Assembly: GCF_041435095.1 (NCBI RefSeq)
Contig: NZ_CP108025.1
Location: 4,650,001-4,714,000 of the forward strand
Reading direction: 5' to 3'
From: Kitasatospora sp. NBC_00315
GTDB taxonomy: Bacteria; Actinomycetota; Actinomycetes; Streptomycetales; Streptomycetaceae
DNA length: 64,000 bases
In this document: one piece after another, positions 27,046 to 35,625 of the stretch
How positions within the stretch are numbered: position 1 is the first letter of the stretch
Layout of the letters: each line of letters opens with the position of its first letter
Position numbers and translations under genes: made by a program
Notes under the pieces: model-generated
What the model was told of the DNA's origin: nothing
The model's input: the letters and a program-made list of their open reading frames with translations, nothing else
Databases searched by the model: none

Positions 27046-28467
27046 GTGGCACGCAGACTTCTGCCCGTCGTTCTGCTCGCGCTCACCGCCGTCCTGGGGC
27101 TGCTTCCGGCCGCCGGAGCGAGCGCCGCCGCCGTGAGCGCCGGCCCGCCGCCGGTCGATGTGCCGGCGACCGTTGCCACGCCGCCCGATGCCACGCCGCC
27201 CGATGCCCCGCCGGCCGAGGAGGCGGCGGCCCCTCCCTCCACCGACGACATCGCCCGGGCCCGGGCCGATGCCGATCGCCGGGCCGCCGCGACCGCCGCC
27301 GTCGAGGGCCGGCTCACCGAGGCCGCCGCCGAACGGGACCGGGCGATCCGCACGGCCGAGCAGGCGGTCGAGGTCTACAACGGTGCCCAGGCGCGGCTTC
27401 TCCGGGCCCGGGCCGAGGAGAGCGCCGCGCTCCAGAGGGCCGCCGTCGCGGAACTCGCCCGCTACCAGGCCACCGACGACGCCGCCCGGCTGGCGGCCGA
27501 GACCTACCGCCAGGGCGCCACCGCCGAGCTCTCCGCGATCGACGCGCTGTTCGGCGCCCCCGGCCCGCGCGCGGCCGGCGCACAGGCGGCCGTGGTCGGG
27601 GTGGTCAGCGGTCGCATCCGGCAGATCCTGGATGCCGCGACCGGCACGGCGGCCGACGCCGCCCGTGCCTCGGCCACCGCCCGGCAGGCCACCGCGGCGG
27701 CCGAGCGGGCCGCGGCCGCCGTACGGGCGGCCAGAGACGGCGCGCAGGCGCGTACCCAGGAGCGGCAGAGCGTGGTCGCCGAGCTCGGCCTGCGGCGCGA
27801 GCAACTGCTGAGCGAGCTCGCCGCCGCCCGTGACACCACCGTGGATCTGGAACGGCGCCGCCGCGACGCCCTGGAGGAGATCGCCGCCCGCGCGGCCGAG
27901 GCCGCCGCCAGGGCGGCGGCGGAGCGGGTCGCCGCCGAACAGGCCGCGGCGGAGCGGGCGGCCGAGGACAGGGCCGCCGCGGACCGTGCGGCGGGCGAAG
28001 CGGCGGCGAGCGGCTCGGCGGCGAGCGGGTCGGGGCCCGAGCGCCCCGCCGCCGACCGGGGCGCCGTCGCCCCGCAGTCGGGCGGCCCCGGCCGGTGGAG
28101 CGCGCAGGGCGCGGAGTCCGCGATCGCCTACGCCCGCTCCCGGATCGGCCTGCCGTACGTCTGGGGCGGCGAGGGCCCGGCCGGCTACGACTGCTCGGGG
28201 CTCACCATGATGGCCTGGCGCTCCGGTGGCCGGGCCCTCACCCACTTCGCGGCCGACCAGTACGCCGAGTCGACCCCGGTGACCTACCGCCGGCTCCGTC
28301 CGGGCGACCTGGTGTTCTGGAGCGACACCGGCCGTGCCGCCGACATCTTCCACGTGGCGCTCTACATCGGCGACGACCAGATGATCGAGGCCCCCAGGGA
28401 GGGCGCGGCGGTCAAGCAGGCCAGTCTGTGGATCATGGGCACGCCGGACTTCTACGCCCGCCCCTGA
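27046..28467 (+). CDS. Secreted NlpC/P60 peptidoglycan hydrolase with coiled coil
   Basis: A 473-residue secreted protein, GTG start. Signal peptide ARRLLPVVLLALTAVLGLL, cleaved near ASA. A long Ala/Arg/Glu coiled coil spans residues about 65-320. The NlpC/P60 domain occupies the last 125 residues, with catalytic Cys in YDCSGLTMMAW, His in DIFHVALYIGDD, and the third polar residue after it. Such D,L-endopeptidases cut the stem peptide of peptidoglycan (RipA/CwlO type). The coiled coil is probably a regulatory or autoinhibitory domain. No c-di-AMP riboswitch was recognised in the 225 bases upstream. Confidence 0.92.
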   Translation: MARRLLPVVLLALTAVLGLLPAAGASAAAVSAGPPPVDVPATVATPPDATPPDAPPAEEAAAPPSTDDIARARADADRRAAATAAVEGRLTEAAAERDRAIRTAEQAVEVYNGAQARLLRARAEESAALQRAAVAELARYQATDDAARLAAETYRQGATAELSAIDALFGAPGPRAAGAQAAVVGVVSGRIRQILDAATGTAADAARASATARQATAAAERAAAAVRAARDGAQARTQERQSVVAELGLRREQLLSELAAARDTTVDLERRRRDALEEIAARAAEAAARAAAERVAAEQAAAERAAEDRAAADRAAGEAAASGSAASGSGPERPAADRGAVAPQSGGPGRWSAQGAESAIAYARSRIGLPYVWGGEGPAGYDCSGLTMMAWRSGGRALTHFAADQYAESTPVTYRRLRPGDLVFWSDTGRAADIFHVALYIGDDQMIEAPREGAAVKQASLWIMGTPDFYARP

Positions 28468-28760
28468 GTGGCCCGGTCCGGTTCGCGGACGCCACACCGG
28501 CCCGATCCGGGCGCTCCACGGCTGCGGCGCGGCCGGGTTACTCTGCCGGGTTCTCCGTGCGCCCGGGCGGCTTCGTGATCGCCGATTCGGGTGGGAAGGC
28601 GCCGGTTCGCGAGTCGGCGGCCGACGCCGAAGTGCGGGGCCCGGCCGTCGATGCCGCCGTTCCGGATCGTAACTCCCTTTGCTGGGAGCTGACTTGCGGT
28701 CATCTCGGGTACGGGGATCCGGTGGCTCGCGCCCGCTCTGCGCGGTCGCGCCGCTTGCGA

Positions 28761-28803
28761 TTGGTCCAGACCTATTGACTGCCCTCGCCGCCCCTTCTAC
28801 GAT
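28761..28803 (+). promoter_or_regulatory. Chitinase promoter with DasR-type (dre) site overlapping the -35 region
   Basis: TTGGTCCAGACCTA (28761-28774) holds the palindrome GGTC-CA-GACC, and TGGTCCAGACCT is the repeat long known from Streptomyces chitinase promoters, the DasR-responsive element. The -35 box TTGACT (28775-28780) follows at once, then 17 bases and -10 TACGAT (28798-28803). A bound repressor would block the polymerase. The rest of the 440-base gap (28468-28907) shows no gene. Confidence 0.85.
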
Positions 28804-28907
28804 CCGGTCCGGCACAGCCTCACATGTCCCCCACCTCACCCAGAGCCGGGCGTCACGCCCCCACGCGCTGGTCATGTCCATGGCGCTCGGCGGGAAGGGA
28901 GCACAGC

Positions 28908-30671
28908 ATGTTCCGTCGGAGATCACGTACTCCACGTCTGCCCAGCGAGTTCCGTGCCTGTCCGGATCCCGGCCGCCTCGAAGGCGACCGGGCCGGGAGC
29001 GAGCCGCTCCGAGCGCCCCGCCCGCAGCGGGCGGCCGTGGAACGCGCGTCGAAGGTGCACCCGACCGGCCCCGCCAAGCGCGGCCCGAGCGTCCTGACGC
29101 GCTCCCTCGCCGGGGCGAGCGCCGCCGCCGTCATCGGTGCCGGTCTCGTCGTGGCCGGTTCCGTCACGGCCGGGGCCGTCACCACCAACCTGGTGGCCAA
29201 CCCCGGATTCGAGACCGGACTCTCCGGTTGGACCTGCACCGGCGGCTCGGGCGTGGCGGTGAGCAGCCCGGTCCACTCCGGCGCCTCCGCGCTCAAGGCC
29301 ACGCCGACCGGTTCGGACAGCGCCCAGTGCGCCCAGACCATCAGCGTGCAGCCCAACTCCCAGTACACGCTGAGCGCCTACGTCCAGGGCAGCTACGTCT
29401 ACCTGGGTGCCACCGGAACCGGCATTACCACCGCCCCGTCCACCTGGACGCCGAGCAGCCCGTCGTACAGCCAGCTCAGCGTCGGCTTCACCACCGGTGC
29501 GACCACCACCTCGGTGACCGTCTACCTGCACGGCTGGTACGGGCAGCCCGCGTACTACGCGGACGACGTGTCGCTCGCCGGCCCCGGCGGCAGCAGCCCC
29601 ACGCCGACCACGGCGCCCCCGACGACCACGCCCCCGACCACGGCGCCGCCGACGACCGCGCCCCCGACCACGGCGCCGCCGACGACCGCGCCGCCGACCA
29701 CGACTCCGCCGGGCGACACCTGCGCCACGAAGCCCAGGCCGTCCGGCAAGGTCCTGCAGGGCTACTGGGAGAACTGGGACGGCGCCGTGAACGGCGTCCA
29801 CCCCGGCATGGGCTGGACCCCCATCACGGACAGCCGGATCGCCGCGCACGGCTACAACGTCATCAACGCCGCCTTCCCGGTGATCCTCTCGGACGGCACC
29901 GTCCTGTGGCAGGACGGTATGGACAGCAACGTCAAGGTCTCGACCCCCGCCGAGATGTGCCAGGCCAAGGCGGCCGGGGCGACGATCCTGATGTCGATCG
30001 GCGGAGCCGCCGCAGGCATCGACCTGAGCTCCAGCACCGTCGCCGACCGGTTCGTGGCGACCGTCGTCCCGATCCTCAAGAAGTACAACTTCGACGGGAT
30101 CGACATCGACATCGAGACCGGCCTGTCCGGAAGCGGCAGCATCAACACCCTGTCCGCCTCCCAGGCCAACCTGGTGCGCATCATCGACGGCGTGCTGGCC
30201 CAGATGCCCGCCGGTTTCGGTCTGACGATGGCCCCCGAGACCGCGTACGTCACCGGTGGAAGCGTCAGCTACGGTTCGATCTGGGGCTCCTACCTGCCGA
30301 TCATCAAGAAGTACGCCGACAACGGGCGCCTGTGGTGGCTGAACATGCAGTACTACAACGGCAGCATGTACGGCTGCTCCGGTGACTCCTACGAGGCCGG
30401 TACCGTCCAGGGGTTCACCGCGCAGACCACGTGCCTGAACAACGGTCTGGTCATCCAGGGCACCACGATCAAGGTGCCGTACGACAAGCAGGTGCCCGGA
30501 CTGCCGGCCCAGTCCGGCGCGGGCGGCGGCTACATGGCGCCGAGCCTGGTCAGCCAGTCGTGGAACGCCTTCGGTGGCGCGCTGAAGGGGCTCATGACGT
30601 GGTCGGTCAACTGGGACGGCTCGAAGGGCTGGACCTTCGGCGACAACGTCAAGTCCCTCCAGGGCCGTTGA
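28908..30671 (+). CDS. Secreted GH18 chitinase with N-terminal carbohydrate-binding domain
   Basis: A 587-residue exochitinase/endochitinase from ATG 28908 (GGAAGGGAG site upstream; earlier ATGs have none). A long charged leader of about 65 residues precedes the hydrophobic core (SLAGASAAAVIGAGLVVAG), so a later GTG at 29037 is possible. Next comes a CBM4/9-like domain (NLVANPGFETGLSGW, residues about 90-220), a Pro-Thr linker, and the GH18 barrel. The catalytic motif is FDGIDIDIETG (DxxDxDxE; Glu is the acid). It hydrolyses chitin by substrate-assisted catalysis outside the cell. The DasR-type promoter ties it to N-acetylglucosamine control. Confidence 0.93.
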   Translation: MFRRRSRTPRLPSEFRACPDPGRLEGDRAGSEPLRAPRPQRAAVERASKVHPTGPAKRGPSVLTRSLAGASAAAVIGAGLVVAGSVTAGAVTTNLVANPGFETGLSGWTCTGGSGVAVSSPVHSGASALKATPTGSDSAQCAQTISVQPNSQYTLSAYVQGSYVYLGATGTGITTAPSTWTPSSPSYSQLSVGFTTGATTTSVTVYLHGWYGQPAYYADDVSLAGPGGSSPTPTTAPPTTTPPTTAPPTTAPPTTAPPTTAPPTTTPPGDTCATKPRPSGKVLQGYWENWDGAVNGVHPGMGWTPITDSRIAAHGYNVINAAFPVILSDGTVLWQDGMDSNVKVSTPAEMCQAKAAGATILMSIGGAAAGIDLSSSTVADRFVATVVPILKKYNFDGIDIDIETGLSGSGSINTLSASQANLVRIIDGVLAQMPAGFGLTMAPETAYVTGGSVSYGSIWGSYLPIIKKYADNGRLWWLNMQYYNGSMYGCSGDSYEAGTVQGFTAQTTCLNNGLVIQGTTIKVPYDKQVPGLPAQSGAGGGYMAPSLVSQSWNAFGGALKGLMTWSVNWDGSKGWTFGDNVKSLQGR

Positions 30672-30736
30672 TGTCCCGCTGAGTTCCCGCGCCCCGGTGC
30701 GCCGGCTCGCTATGGGTCGATCACCGACCGGAACCA

Positions 30737-30774
30737 CCTCGGTGGGCGGCCCGAGCCCGGGCCGCCCACCGAGG
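30737..30774 (+). terminator. Terminator of the chitinase gene
   Basis: Perfect 16-base-pair stem (arms CCTCGGTGGGCGGCCC and its complement) with a 6-base loop, 65 bases after the stop. Confidence 0.85.
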
Positions 30775-30880
30775 CGCGGGCGGGGGAGGGACGGGGCCCT
30801 CGGAGCGCTGGACGTTCCGGGGCCCTGCCTTCCTGCGGGAGGGAGCCGGCGGCACCTGGGCCCGGAGTGCTCTGCTTCGG

Positions 30881-30912
30881 CCGTAGCCGTAGCCGTAGCC
30901 GTAGCCATAGCC
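30881..30912. repeat. Hexanucleotide microsatellite CCGTAG
   Basis: Four copies of CCGTAG followed by CCATAG and CC, in the 351-base gap between the chitinase and Eis-like genes. Besides this and the terminator the gap holds only a strong AGGAGG sequence (30983-30988) too far from the next start. Confidence 0.85.
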
Positions 30913-31022
30913 GGGGCTGTTGCGGGTCAGGAGCCGCTGCCGGGATCGCTGTCCGGACGGCCCCGTGGCGGCCCCGGCGAAAAGGAGGTGCTGACGCCCA
31001 CCCCCGGTCGTACGGTGGAGCG

Positions 31023-32318
31023 ATGGGCAACGACGCACAGGACGAGACCCGCGATCCGGGATCCGGCCGACAGCAGGACGGCACCGTGATCCGTGCGATC
31101 ACCGAGAACGACATCACGGCGTGGGACCGGGCACTGGTCCACGGGTTCCTGCGGCCGTACGTCGAGGACGGCAGTGAGTACCGGCTGCTGACCCTCGAAC
31201 CCGGGCGCACCCTCGGCGCCTTCGACGCCGGCCGGTGCGTGGCGACCTTCCGCAGCTTCGACACCGAACTGACGGTGCCCGGCGGCGCGACCGTCGAAGC
31301 CGACGCGGTCACGGCCGTGACGGTCAGCGCCACCCACCGCCGACGGGGGCTGCTCAGCTCGATGATGACCCGCGACCTCGCCGCCGCACACGAGCGCGGC
31401 ACGCCCGTGGCCATCCTGATCGCCGCCGAGTACAACATCTACGGCCGGTTCGGCTTCGGCCCGGCGACCCGCGGGCACGGCTGGAACATCGACCTGTTGC
31501 GCGCGGGCGGCCTGCGTCAGGGCCTCGCGGTCCCGCACGGCGGCCGGATCGACTTCGCCACCATGGACGAGGTCCGCAGGATCGGCCCCGACCTGCACGA
31601 CCGCTGGCGGCGCGCCCGGCCCGGCGCGATCGACCGCTCCGAGCTCTGGTGGCGGCTCACGACCGGAGACCTCAAGGCGCCCGGCAGGGAGTGGAAGCAG
31701 CCCTTCGTGGCCGTCCACCGGGATGCCGACGGCGCCGTGACCGGTCTGGTCACCTACCGGGTCGACGACCACTGGGACGGCGGCTACCCCGACTGCACCC
31801 TCACCGTCGGCGACTTCCTGGCCCTCGACGGCGCCACCGCCGTGGCCCTGTGGCGGTTCGTGTTCTCGGTCGACTGGGTCCGCAGAGTCGTCGTCGGGAA
31901 CATCGGCGTGGACGACCCGTTGCCGCTGCTCCTCGCCGAACCGCGCGCCGCCACCCCGGGCCCCGACAACGTCGACTTCACCTGGCTGCGGGTGCTCGAC
32001 GTGGAGGCCGCCTTCGCGGCTCGCACGTACGGGGCGCCCGGCCGCGTGGTGCTGGACGTCACCGACCCGGCCGGCTACGCGGACGGCCGCTGGGCCCTGG
32101 AGGTCGCCGCCGACGGCACCGGCCGGTGCACCGCGACCACCGACGAACCGGACCTCGCGCTCGGCGCGTCGCAACTCGGGTCGCTCTACCTCGGCGGCGA
32201 GACCGTGCCGAGGCTGGCCGCCGCCTCACTGGTGACCGAGCTGCGCCCGGGCGCAGCCGCGGCGGCCGACCTGCTGCTGCGCACGCCGCTGGCGGCCTGG
32301 AACCCGGACGGCTTCTGA
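31023..32318 (+). CDS. Eis-like GNAT N-acetyltransferase
   Basis: A 431-residue acetyltransferase of the Eis type. The first GNAT domain has the acetyl-CoA loop VSATHRRRGLLSSMMTRDL (R/QxxGxG/A-like). The second, non-catalytic GNAT half and a C-terminal SCP-like domain follow (ATTDEPDLALGASQLGSLYLGG). The protein ends with a hydrophobic then charged stretch, near the C-terminal carboxylate that acts in Eis enzymes. Eis of mycobacteria acetylates aminoglycosides at several amines and also protein lysines. The substrate here is unknown. Start ATG 31023 is chosen by the match of the domain's beginning (VIRAITENDITAWDR). Confidence 0.9.
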   Translation: MGNDAQDETRDPGSGRQQDGTVIRAITENDITAWDRALVHGFLRPYVEDGSEYRLLTLEPGRTLGAFDAGRCVATFRSFDTELTVPGGATVEADAVTAVTVSATHRRRGLLSSMMTRDLAAAHERGTPVAILIAAEYNIYGRFGFGPATRGHGWNIDLLRAGGLRQGLAVPHGGRIDFATMDEVRRIGPDLHDRWRRARPGAIDRSELWWRLTTGDLKAPGREWKQPFVAVHRDADGAVTGLVTYRVDDHWDGGYPDCTLTVGDFLALDGATAVALWRFVFSVDWVRRVVVGNIGVDDPLPLLLAEPRAATPGPDNVDFTWLRVLDVEAAFAARTYGAPGRVVLDVTDPAGYADGRWALEVAADGTGRCTATTDEPDLALGASQLGSLYLGGETVPRLAAASLVTELRPGAAAAADLLLRTPLAAWNPDGF

Positions 32319-32362
32319 CGGTCTTCCGGCCGACGGTGCTCCGGCCGACGGGCGCCGACCGC

Positions 32363-32418
32363 CCGGGTCGGAGTGGCCGGGTCGGAGCGCCCGGGTCGGA
32401 GCGCCCGGGTCGGAGCGG
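32363..32418. repeat. Four tandem copies of a 14-base unit
   Basis: CCGGGTCGGAGNGN is repeated four times without gaps (32363, 32377, 32391, 32405) in the gap between the Eis-like and TetR genes, which are convergent. Confidence 0.92.
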
Positions 32419-32502
32419 CCGTCGGCCGGGGCGGCCGGGCGCGGGCGGGCGCCGGCCTGTTCGGGTCCGGCAACTGCTCGTCCACCGTCCCGCGCCGTTC
32501 TT

Positions 32503-33375
32503 TCACGGCTTCGCGGTGCGTCCGATGGTCGGCAGGATGAAGTCCTGGATCAGTTCCTTGGCGTCGCGGACGATCGGCCGGAACACCCGGTAGCGGGAGA
32601 GGTTGATGACGCGCGCTGCCATGGGAGTCGACCGCCGGACGAATTCCCGCGTCCGCTCGGTGTCGGGCGTGCGGTCGAAGACCCAGTAGAGCACCACGAT
32701 CATGAGGTGCAGCCACAGGACGTCGGGCAGCAGCTCCACCAGTTCCGCGTCCAGCTTGGGGGCCAGCTCCGAACCCTCCAGCACCTCCCGGAACAGTGCC
32801 ACGGCGGTGGCCCGGGCCGGGTGGGACTCGTTGGAGAACGGGCTCAGCGAGCTGGTCGGGTCGGCGGCGGTGCGGAAGAACTGCGCCGCGAACTCGTGAT
32901 ACGGCGCGGCCGTGTCGAGCCAGGAGTTCAGTGTGATCTCCAGCCGCTCCGCGAATTCCCGGGTATCGGCCATGCGATTTCTGGTGTCGATCGCATGGGC
33001 GTACGTCATTCGGTCGTAGAATCCCTGGATCAGGAATTCCTTGGCCGAGAAATAGTAGTAGGCATTTCCGACCGAGACGCCCGCCTCGGTGGCAATGGCC
33101 CGCATGGTGGTCTTCTCGTAACCGCGTTCCTGGAACAGCCGCATGGCCGTCTCCAGGATCAGGGCCCGGGTCTGCTCGCTCTTGTCCGTCTTCGGTTGGG
33201 CCCGGCTGCCGGGGAGTTCGGACCCGGCGGGGGCGCCGGTCGCGAGACCGTCGTCGTCGCCCGACCTGTCCACCGGGGCCGACTTCACCCGGCCGCGGCC
33301 GAGTCGCCGCTTACGGCCGGTGCCCTCGAAGCCGTCGGTGCTGTCCGCGCCGTTCGTCGGCGTCACGTCGTCCAC
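32503..33375 (-). CDS. TetR family regulator with long charged N-terminal extension
   Basis: A 290-residue TetR protein. The first 65 residues are a polar extension (basic KRRLGRGRVK, then Gly/Asp/Pro-rich), unusual for the family. The HTH follows (TTMRAIATEAGVSVGNAYYYF, residues about 95-115). The ligand domain contains ELLPDVLWLHLMIVVLYWVFD. A start at a later codon near residue 60 is possible, because upstream residues are outside the TetR fold. The gene is convergent with the Eis-like gene and divergent from a GNAT gene. Targets are unknown. Confidence 0.88.
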   Translation of the reverse strand: MDDVTPTNGADSTDGFEGTGRKRRLGRGRVKSAPVDRSGDDDGLATGAPAGSELPGSRAQPKTDKSEQTRALILETAMRLFQERGYEKTTMRAIATEAGVSVGNAYYYFSAKEFLIQGFYDRMTYAHAIDTRNRMADTREFAERLEITLNSWLDTAAPYHEFAAQFFRTAADPTSSLSPFSNESHPARATAVALFREVLEGSELAPKLDAELVELLPDVLWLHLMIVVLYWVFDRTPDTERTREFVRRSTPMAARVINLSRYRVFRPIVRDAKELIQDFILPTIGRTAKP

Positions 33376-33542
33376 GGTGGTCGAGCCTAGCCCGCCGACG
33401 GGCGGGTCAGGCCGCGCGAGCGGACGGCCGGTGTGCTGCGCGGGCCACCGGCGGCGCGCGGGCCCGCGTGTCCGAGGTCGCGCGGGCCCGTCGTGACCGG
33501 CCGCCGGAACAGCTCGGGTGAAGGGTGTGGGACGCTCCTGGC

Positions 33543-34094
33543 ATGACCCGCGAGACCAGTCCGGACACCACCGGCGTGACCATCAGGCCCGGTACCGCCG
33601 AGGACGCCGGGAGCGTGGCGGCCCTGCACGCCGAGAGCTGGCGCACCACCTATGCCGGAATCGTCGCCACCCACGCCCTCGGTGACGGTCTGGCCGCCGA
33701 GCGGCGCGAGCTCTGGGAGCTGCGCCTGACCGTCGACTACGGCGAGCCCGCCAACACGCCCGCCCTGCTGATCGCCGAGAGCGCGGGTGAGACGGTCGGT
33801 TTCGCGTACCTCGTCCCGCAACCCGACGGCCGGGTCCTGCTGGACAACCTGCACGTCCGCCCCGGCCGCACCGGCGCCGGTACCGGCGGGATGCTGATGG
33901 CCGCCGCCCGCGCCCACCTGGCCCGGCGGCATCCCGGCGCGGTGCTCTACCTGGAGGTGCTCCGGGACAACACCCGTGCGGTGGCCTTCTACGAGCGGCA
34001 GGGTGGTGTGCGAACCGCCGAGCAGGAGGGCGTCTTCCCCGGCGGTCAGGTGCTCCCCGAGTACGAGTACAGCTGGCCCGCCCGGGAGGGCTGA
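33543..34094 (+). CDS. GNAT family N-acetyltransferase
   Basis: A 183-residue protein starting at ATG 33543. GNAT motifs: TIRPGTAEDAGSVAALHAESW at the N-terminus, LDNLHVRPGRTGAGTGGMLM (acetyl-CoA loop with GxGxGG-like GAGTGG), and YLEVLRDNTRAVAFYERQGG (motif B, with Asn and the Tyr general acid). Ends SWPAREG. Substrate not known. Its last 21 bases are part of a 27-base inverted repeat shared with the end of the next gene region. Confidence 0.9.
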   Translation: MTRETSPDTTGVTIRPGTAEDAGSVAALHAESWRTTYAGIVATHALGDGLAAERRELWELRLTVDYGEPANTPALLIAESAGETVGFAYLVPQPDGRVLLDNLHVRPGRTGAGTGGMLMAAARAHLARRHPGAVLYLEVLRDNTRAVAFYERQGGVRTAEQEGVFPGGQVLPEYEYSWPAREG

Positions 34095-34192
34095 CCGCCG
34101 GGCCGCAGCCGATCCGGGGCATGTGCACGGAGGCCCCGAACACCGCCGCATGAGGGCGCCCCGTTCGGCGCTCAGCCCTCCCGGACGGGCCA
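34074..34192. repeat. 27-base inverted repeat at the end of the GNAT gene
   Basis: Bases 34074-34100 (TGGCCCG, then the GNAT stop region) recur inverted at 34166-34192 with 25 of 27 matching and a 65-base spacer. The inverted copy, read on the minus strand, would end WPVREG-stop as the GNAT does (WPAREG-stop). It lies between convergent genes and could serve as a terminator or be a relic of an inverted duplication. Confidence 0.85.
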
Positions 34193-34204
34193 GGCGTCAT
34201 TCGT

Positions 34205-35491
34205 TCAGCTGCCGTCCGGGGCCGGGGCCGGGGCAGGAGCCGGGGCCGGGTGCGGGGCCGGGTGCGTGGGGGCCGGGTGGGCCGCCCCCGCGCCTCCTGT
34301 GTGCAGGGTGCGCCGCCCGGCCAGGGCGATCAGCAGGGCCGTCGAGGCGGCGCCGGCCGTGAGCCAGTAGCCGGTGCCCGGCGCCGCGTGCTGGGCGATC
34401 ACACCGCCGGCCGCCGCACCGGCCGAGATGCCGATGACGATGCCGGACACGGCGACCGCCATGCCCTCGTTCAGCTGCCGCTGCGGCAGCAGTTCCTGGA
34501 TCATCGTCATGCCGGTCACCATGGTCGGCGCGGTGCCGGTGCCGGCCACGAAGAGGACGGCGGCGAGCACGCCGAGCCCGGCGCCGGTCAGCGCGGCGGT
34601 CAGCGGCATCAGCAGCAGGAGCGCCATCGCGGCCGTCCCGAGCAGGAAGCGGACCACCGGCGGGCGGCGGGGCCTGAGCACCCCGAGGGTCAGCCCGGCG
34701 GCGCAGGAGCCGCCCGCGACCAGGGCCAGCATGCCGCCCGCGAGGGCCTTGTGGCCGAGCGCGTCGGCGTACGCGAGGGTGGTGACCTCCATCGAGCCGA
34801 ACACCACGCCGGTGGCGAGGAAGGCCGAGGCCGTCACCCGCAGGCCGGGAATGCGCAGTGGTGAACCGGCGCTGCCGCCGTCCGACGCGGCCGGCTGGAC
34901 GGGTGGCTCGGTGCGGCGCTGGGCGGCGAACAGCAGCGCGCCGGTGCTGCCGCAGGCGCCGGCCACGATCAGCCCGGCCTCGGGGAACAGCGCGGTGCAG
35001 AGCAGCATCGCCAGTACCGGGCCCGCCATGAAGCAGAGTTCGTCCAGTGCCTGCTCCAGCGAGTTGGCGACGTGCCGGGCCTCGGGGTCGTCGCGGTGCA
35101 CGTGGGCCCAGCGGGCCCTGGCCATGCCGCCGAGGTTCGGTGCGAAGGAGGCGGCGGCCCAGCAGACGTACAGCGTCCAGTCCGGGGCGCCGTAGTGGAC
35201 GCAGAGCAGCAGCGCGCCGGCCGGCAACAGATTGAGGACGGTGGCCGGGACGGTCACCCGGGCCTGCCCGAAGCGGTCCACCAGCCTTCCGACCAGGGGC
35301 ATCCCGATGGCCGCGGTCACGAGCCCGGCGGCGGAGACCGTACCGGCCAGGGCGTACGAGTCGCGACGCGTGGCGATCATCACCACGATGGAGACGCCCG
35401 TCATGGAGAAGGTCATCCGGCCGAGCAGCCCGGCCAGGGTGAAGGCGACGGTGCCCGGGGCGGCGAAGATGCGGCGGTAGGAGGTGAACAC
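34205..35491 (-). CDS. MFS transporter
   Basis: A 428-residue transporter from GTG 35491, preceded by GGAG. An in-frame GTG at 35599 would add 36 residues, but it falls inside the palindrome of the shared promoter region, so it is less likely. Twelve hydrophobic helices are seen, with a motif-A-like GMPLVGRLVDRFGQARV between helices 2 and 3. A central charged loop, and a Pro/Ala-rich cytoplasmic tail ending in PAPAPAPAPDGS. Divergent from a LysR regulator, so it is probably that regulator's target. Substrate unknown, probably a drug or metabolite exported by proton antiport. Confidence 0.86.
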   Translation of the reverse strand: MFTSYRRIFAAPGTVAFTLAGLLGRMTFSMTGVSIVVMIATRRDSYALAGTVSAAGLVTAAIGMPLVGRLVDRFGQARVTVPATVLNLLPAGALLLCVHYGAPDWTLYVCWAAASFAPNLGGMARARWAHVHRDDPEARHVANSLEQALDELCFMAGPVLAMLLCTALFPEAGLIVAGACGSTGALLFAAQRRTEPPVQPAASDGGSAGSPLRIPGLRVTASAFLATGVVFGSMEVTTLAYADALGHKALAGGMLALVAGGSCAAGLTLGVLRPRRPPVVRFLLGTAAMALLLLMPLTAALTGAGLGVLAAVLFVAGTGTAPTMVTGMTMIQELLPQRQLNEGMAVAVSGIVIGISAGAAAGGVIAQHAAPGTGYWLTAGAASTALLIALAGRRTLHTGGAGAAHPAPTHPAPHPAPAPAPAPAPDGS

Positions 35492-35597
35492 GTGACTCCA
35501 GGGCAGGGCGCACCGGTTCTCCGGTGCCGGGCGATGGGGGAGCCACCAGCCTCGCGGAGCAGTGGCGTCGCGGTCCAACACCTGTTTCGCCGTACTC

Positions 35598-35612
35598 ACA
35601 ACGATCTGTTGT
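35598..35612. promoter_or_regulatory. Candidate LysR operator between MFS and LysR genes
   Basis: ACAAC-GATCT-GTTGT is a perfect palindrome of 5-base arms, 13 bases upstream of the LysR start, in an AT-rich stretch also containing TTAATAT. This fits a LysR-type site controlling both divergent genes. Confidence 0.6.
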
Positions 35613-35625
35613 TAATATCCCCGGC

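Noticed and set aside
24406-30908. Long minus-strand frames opposite the exporter, NlpC/P60 and chitinase genes
   Set aside because: Same effect of GC-rich codons; the plus-strand products carry clear motifs.
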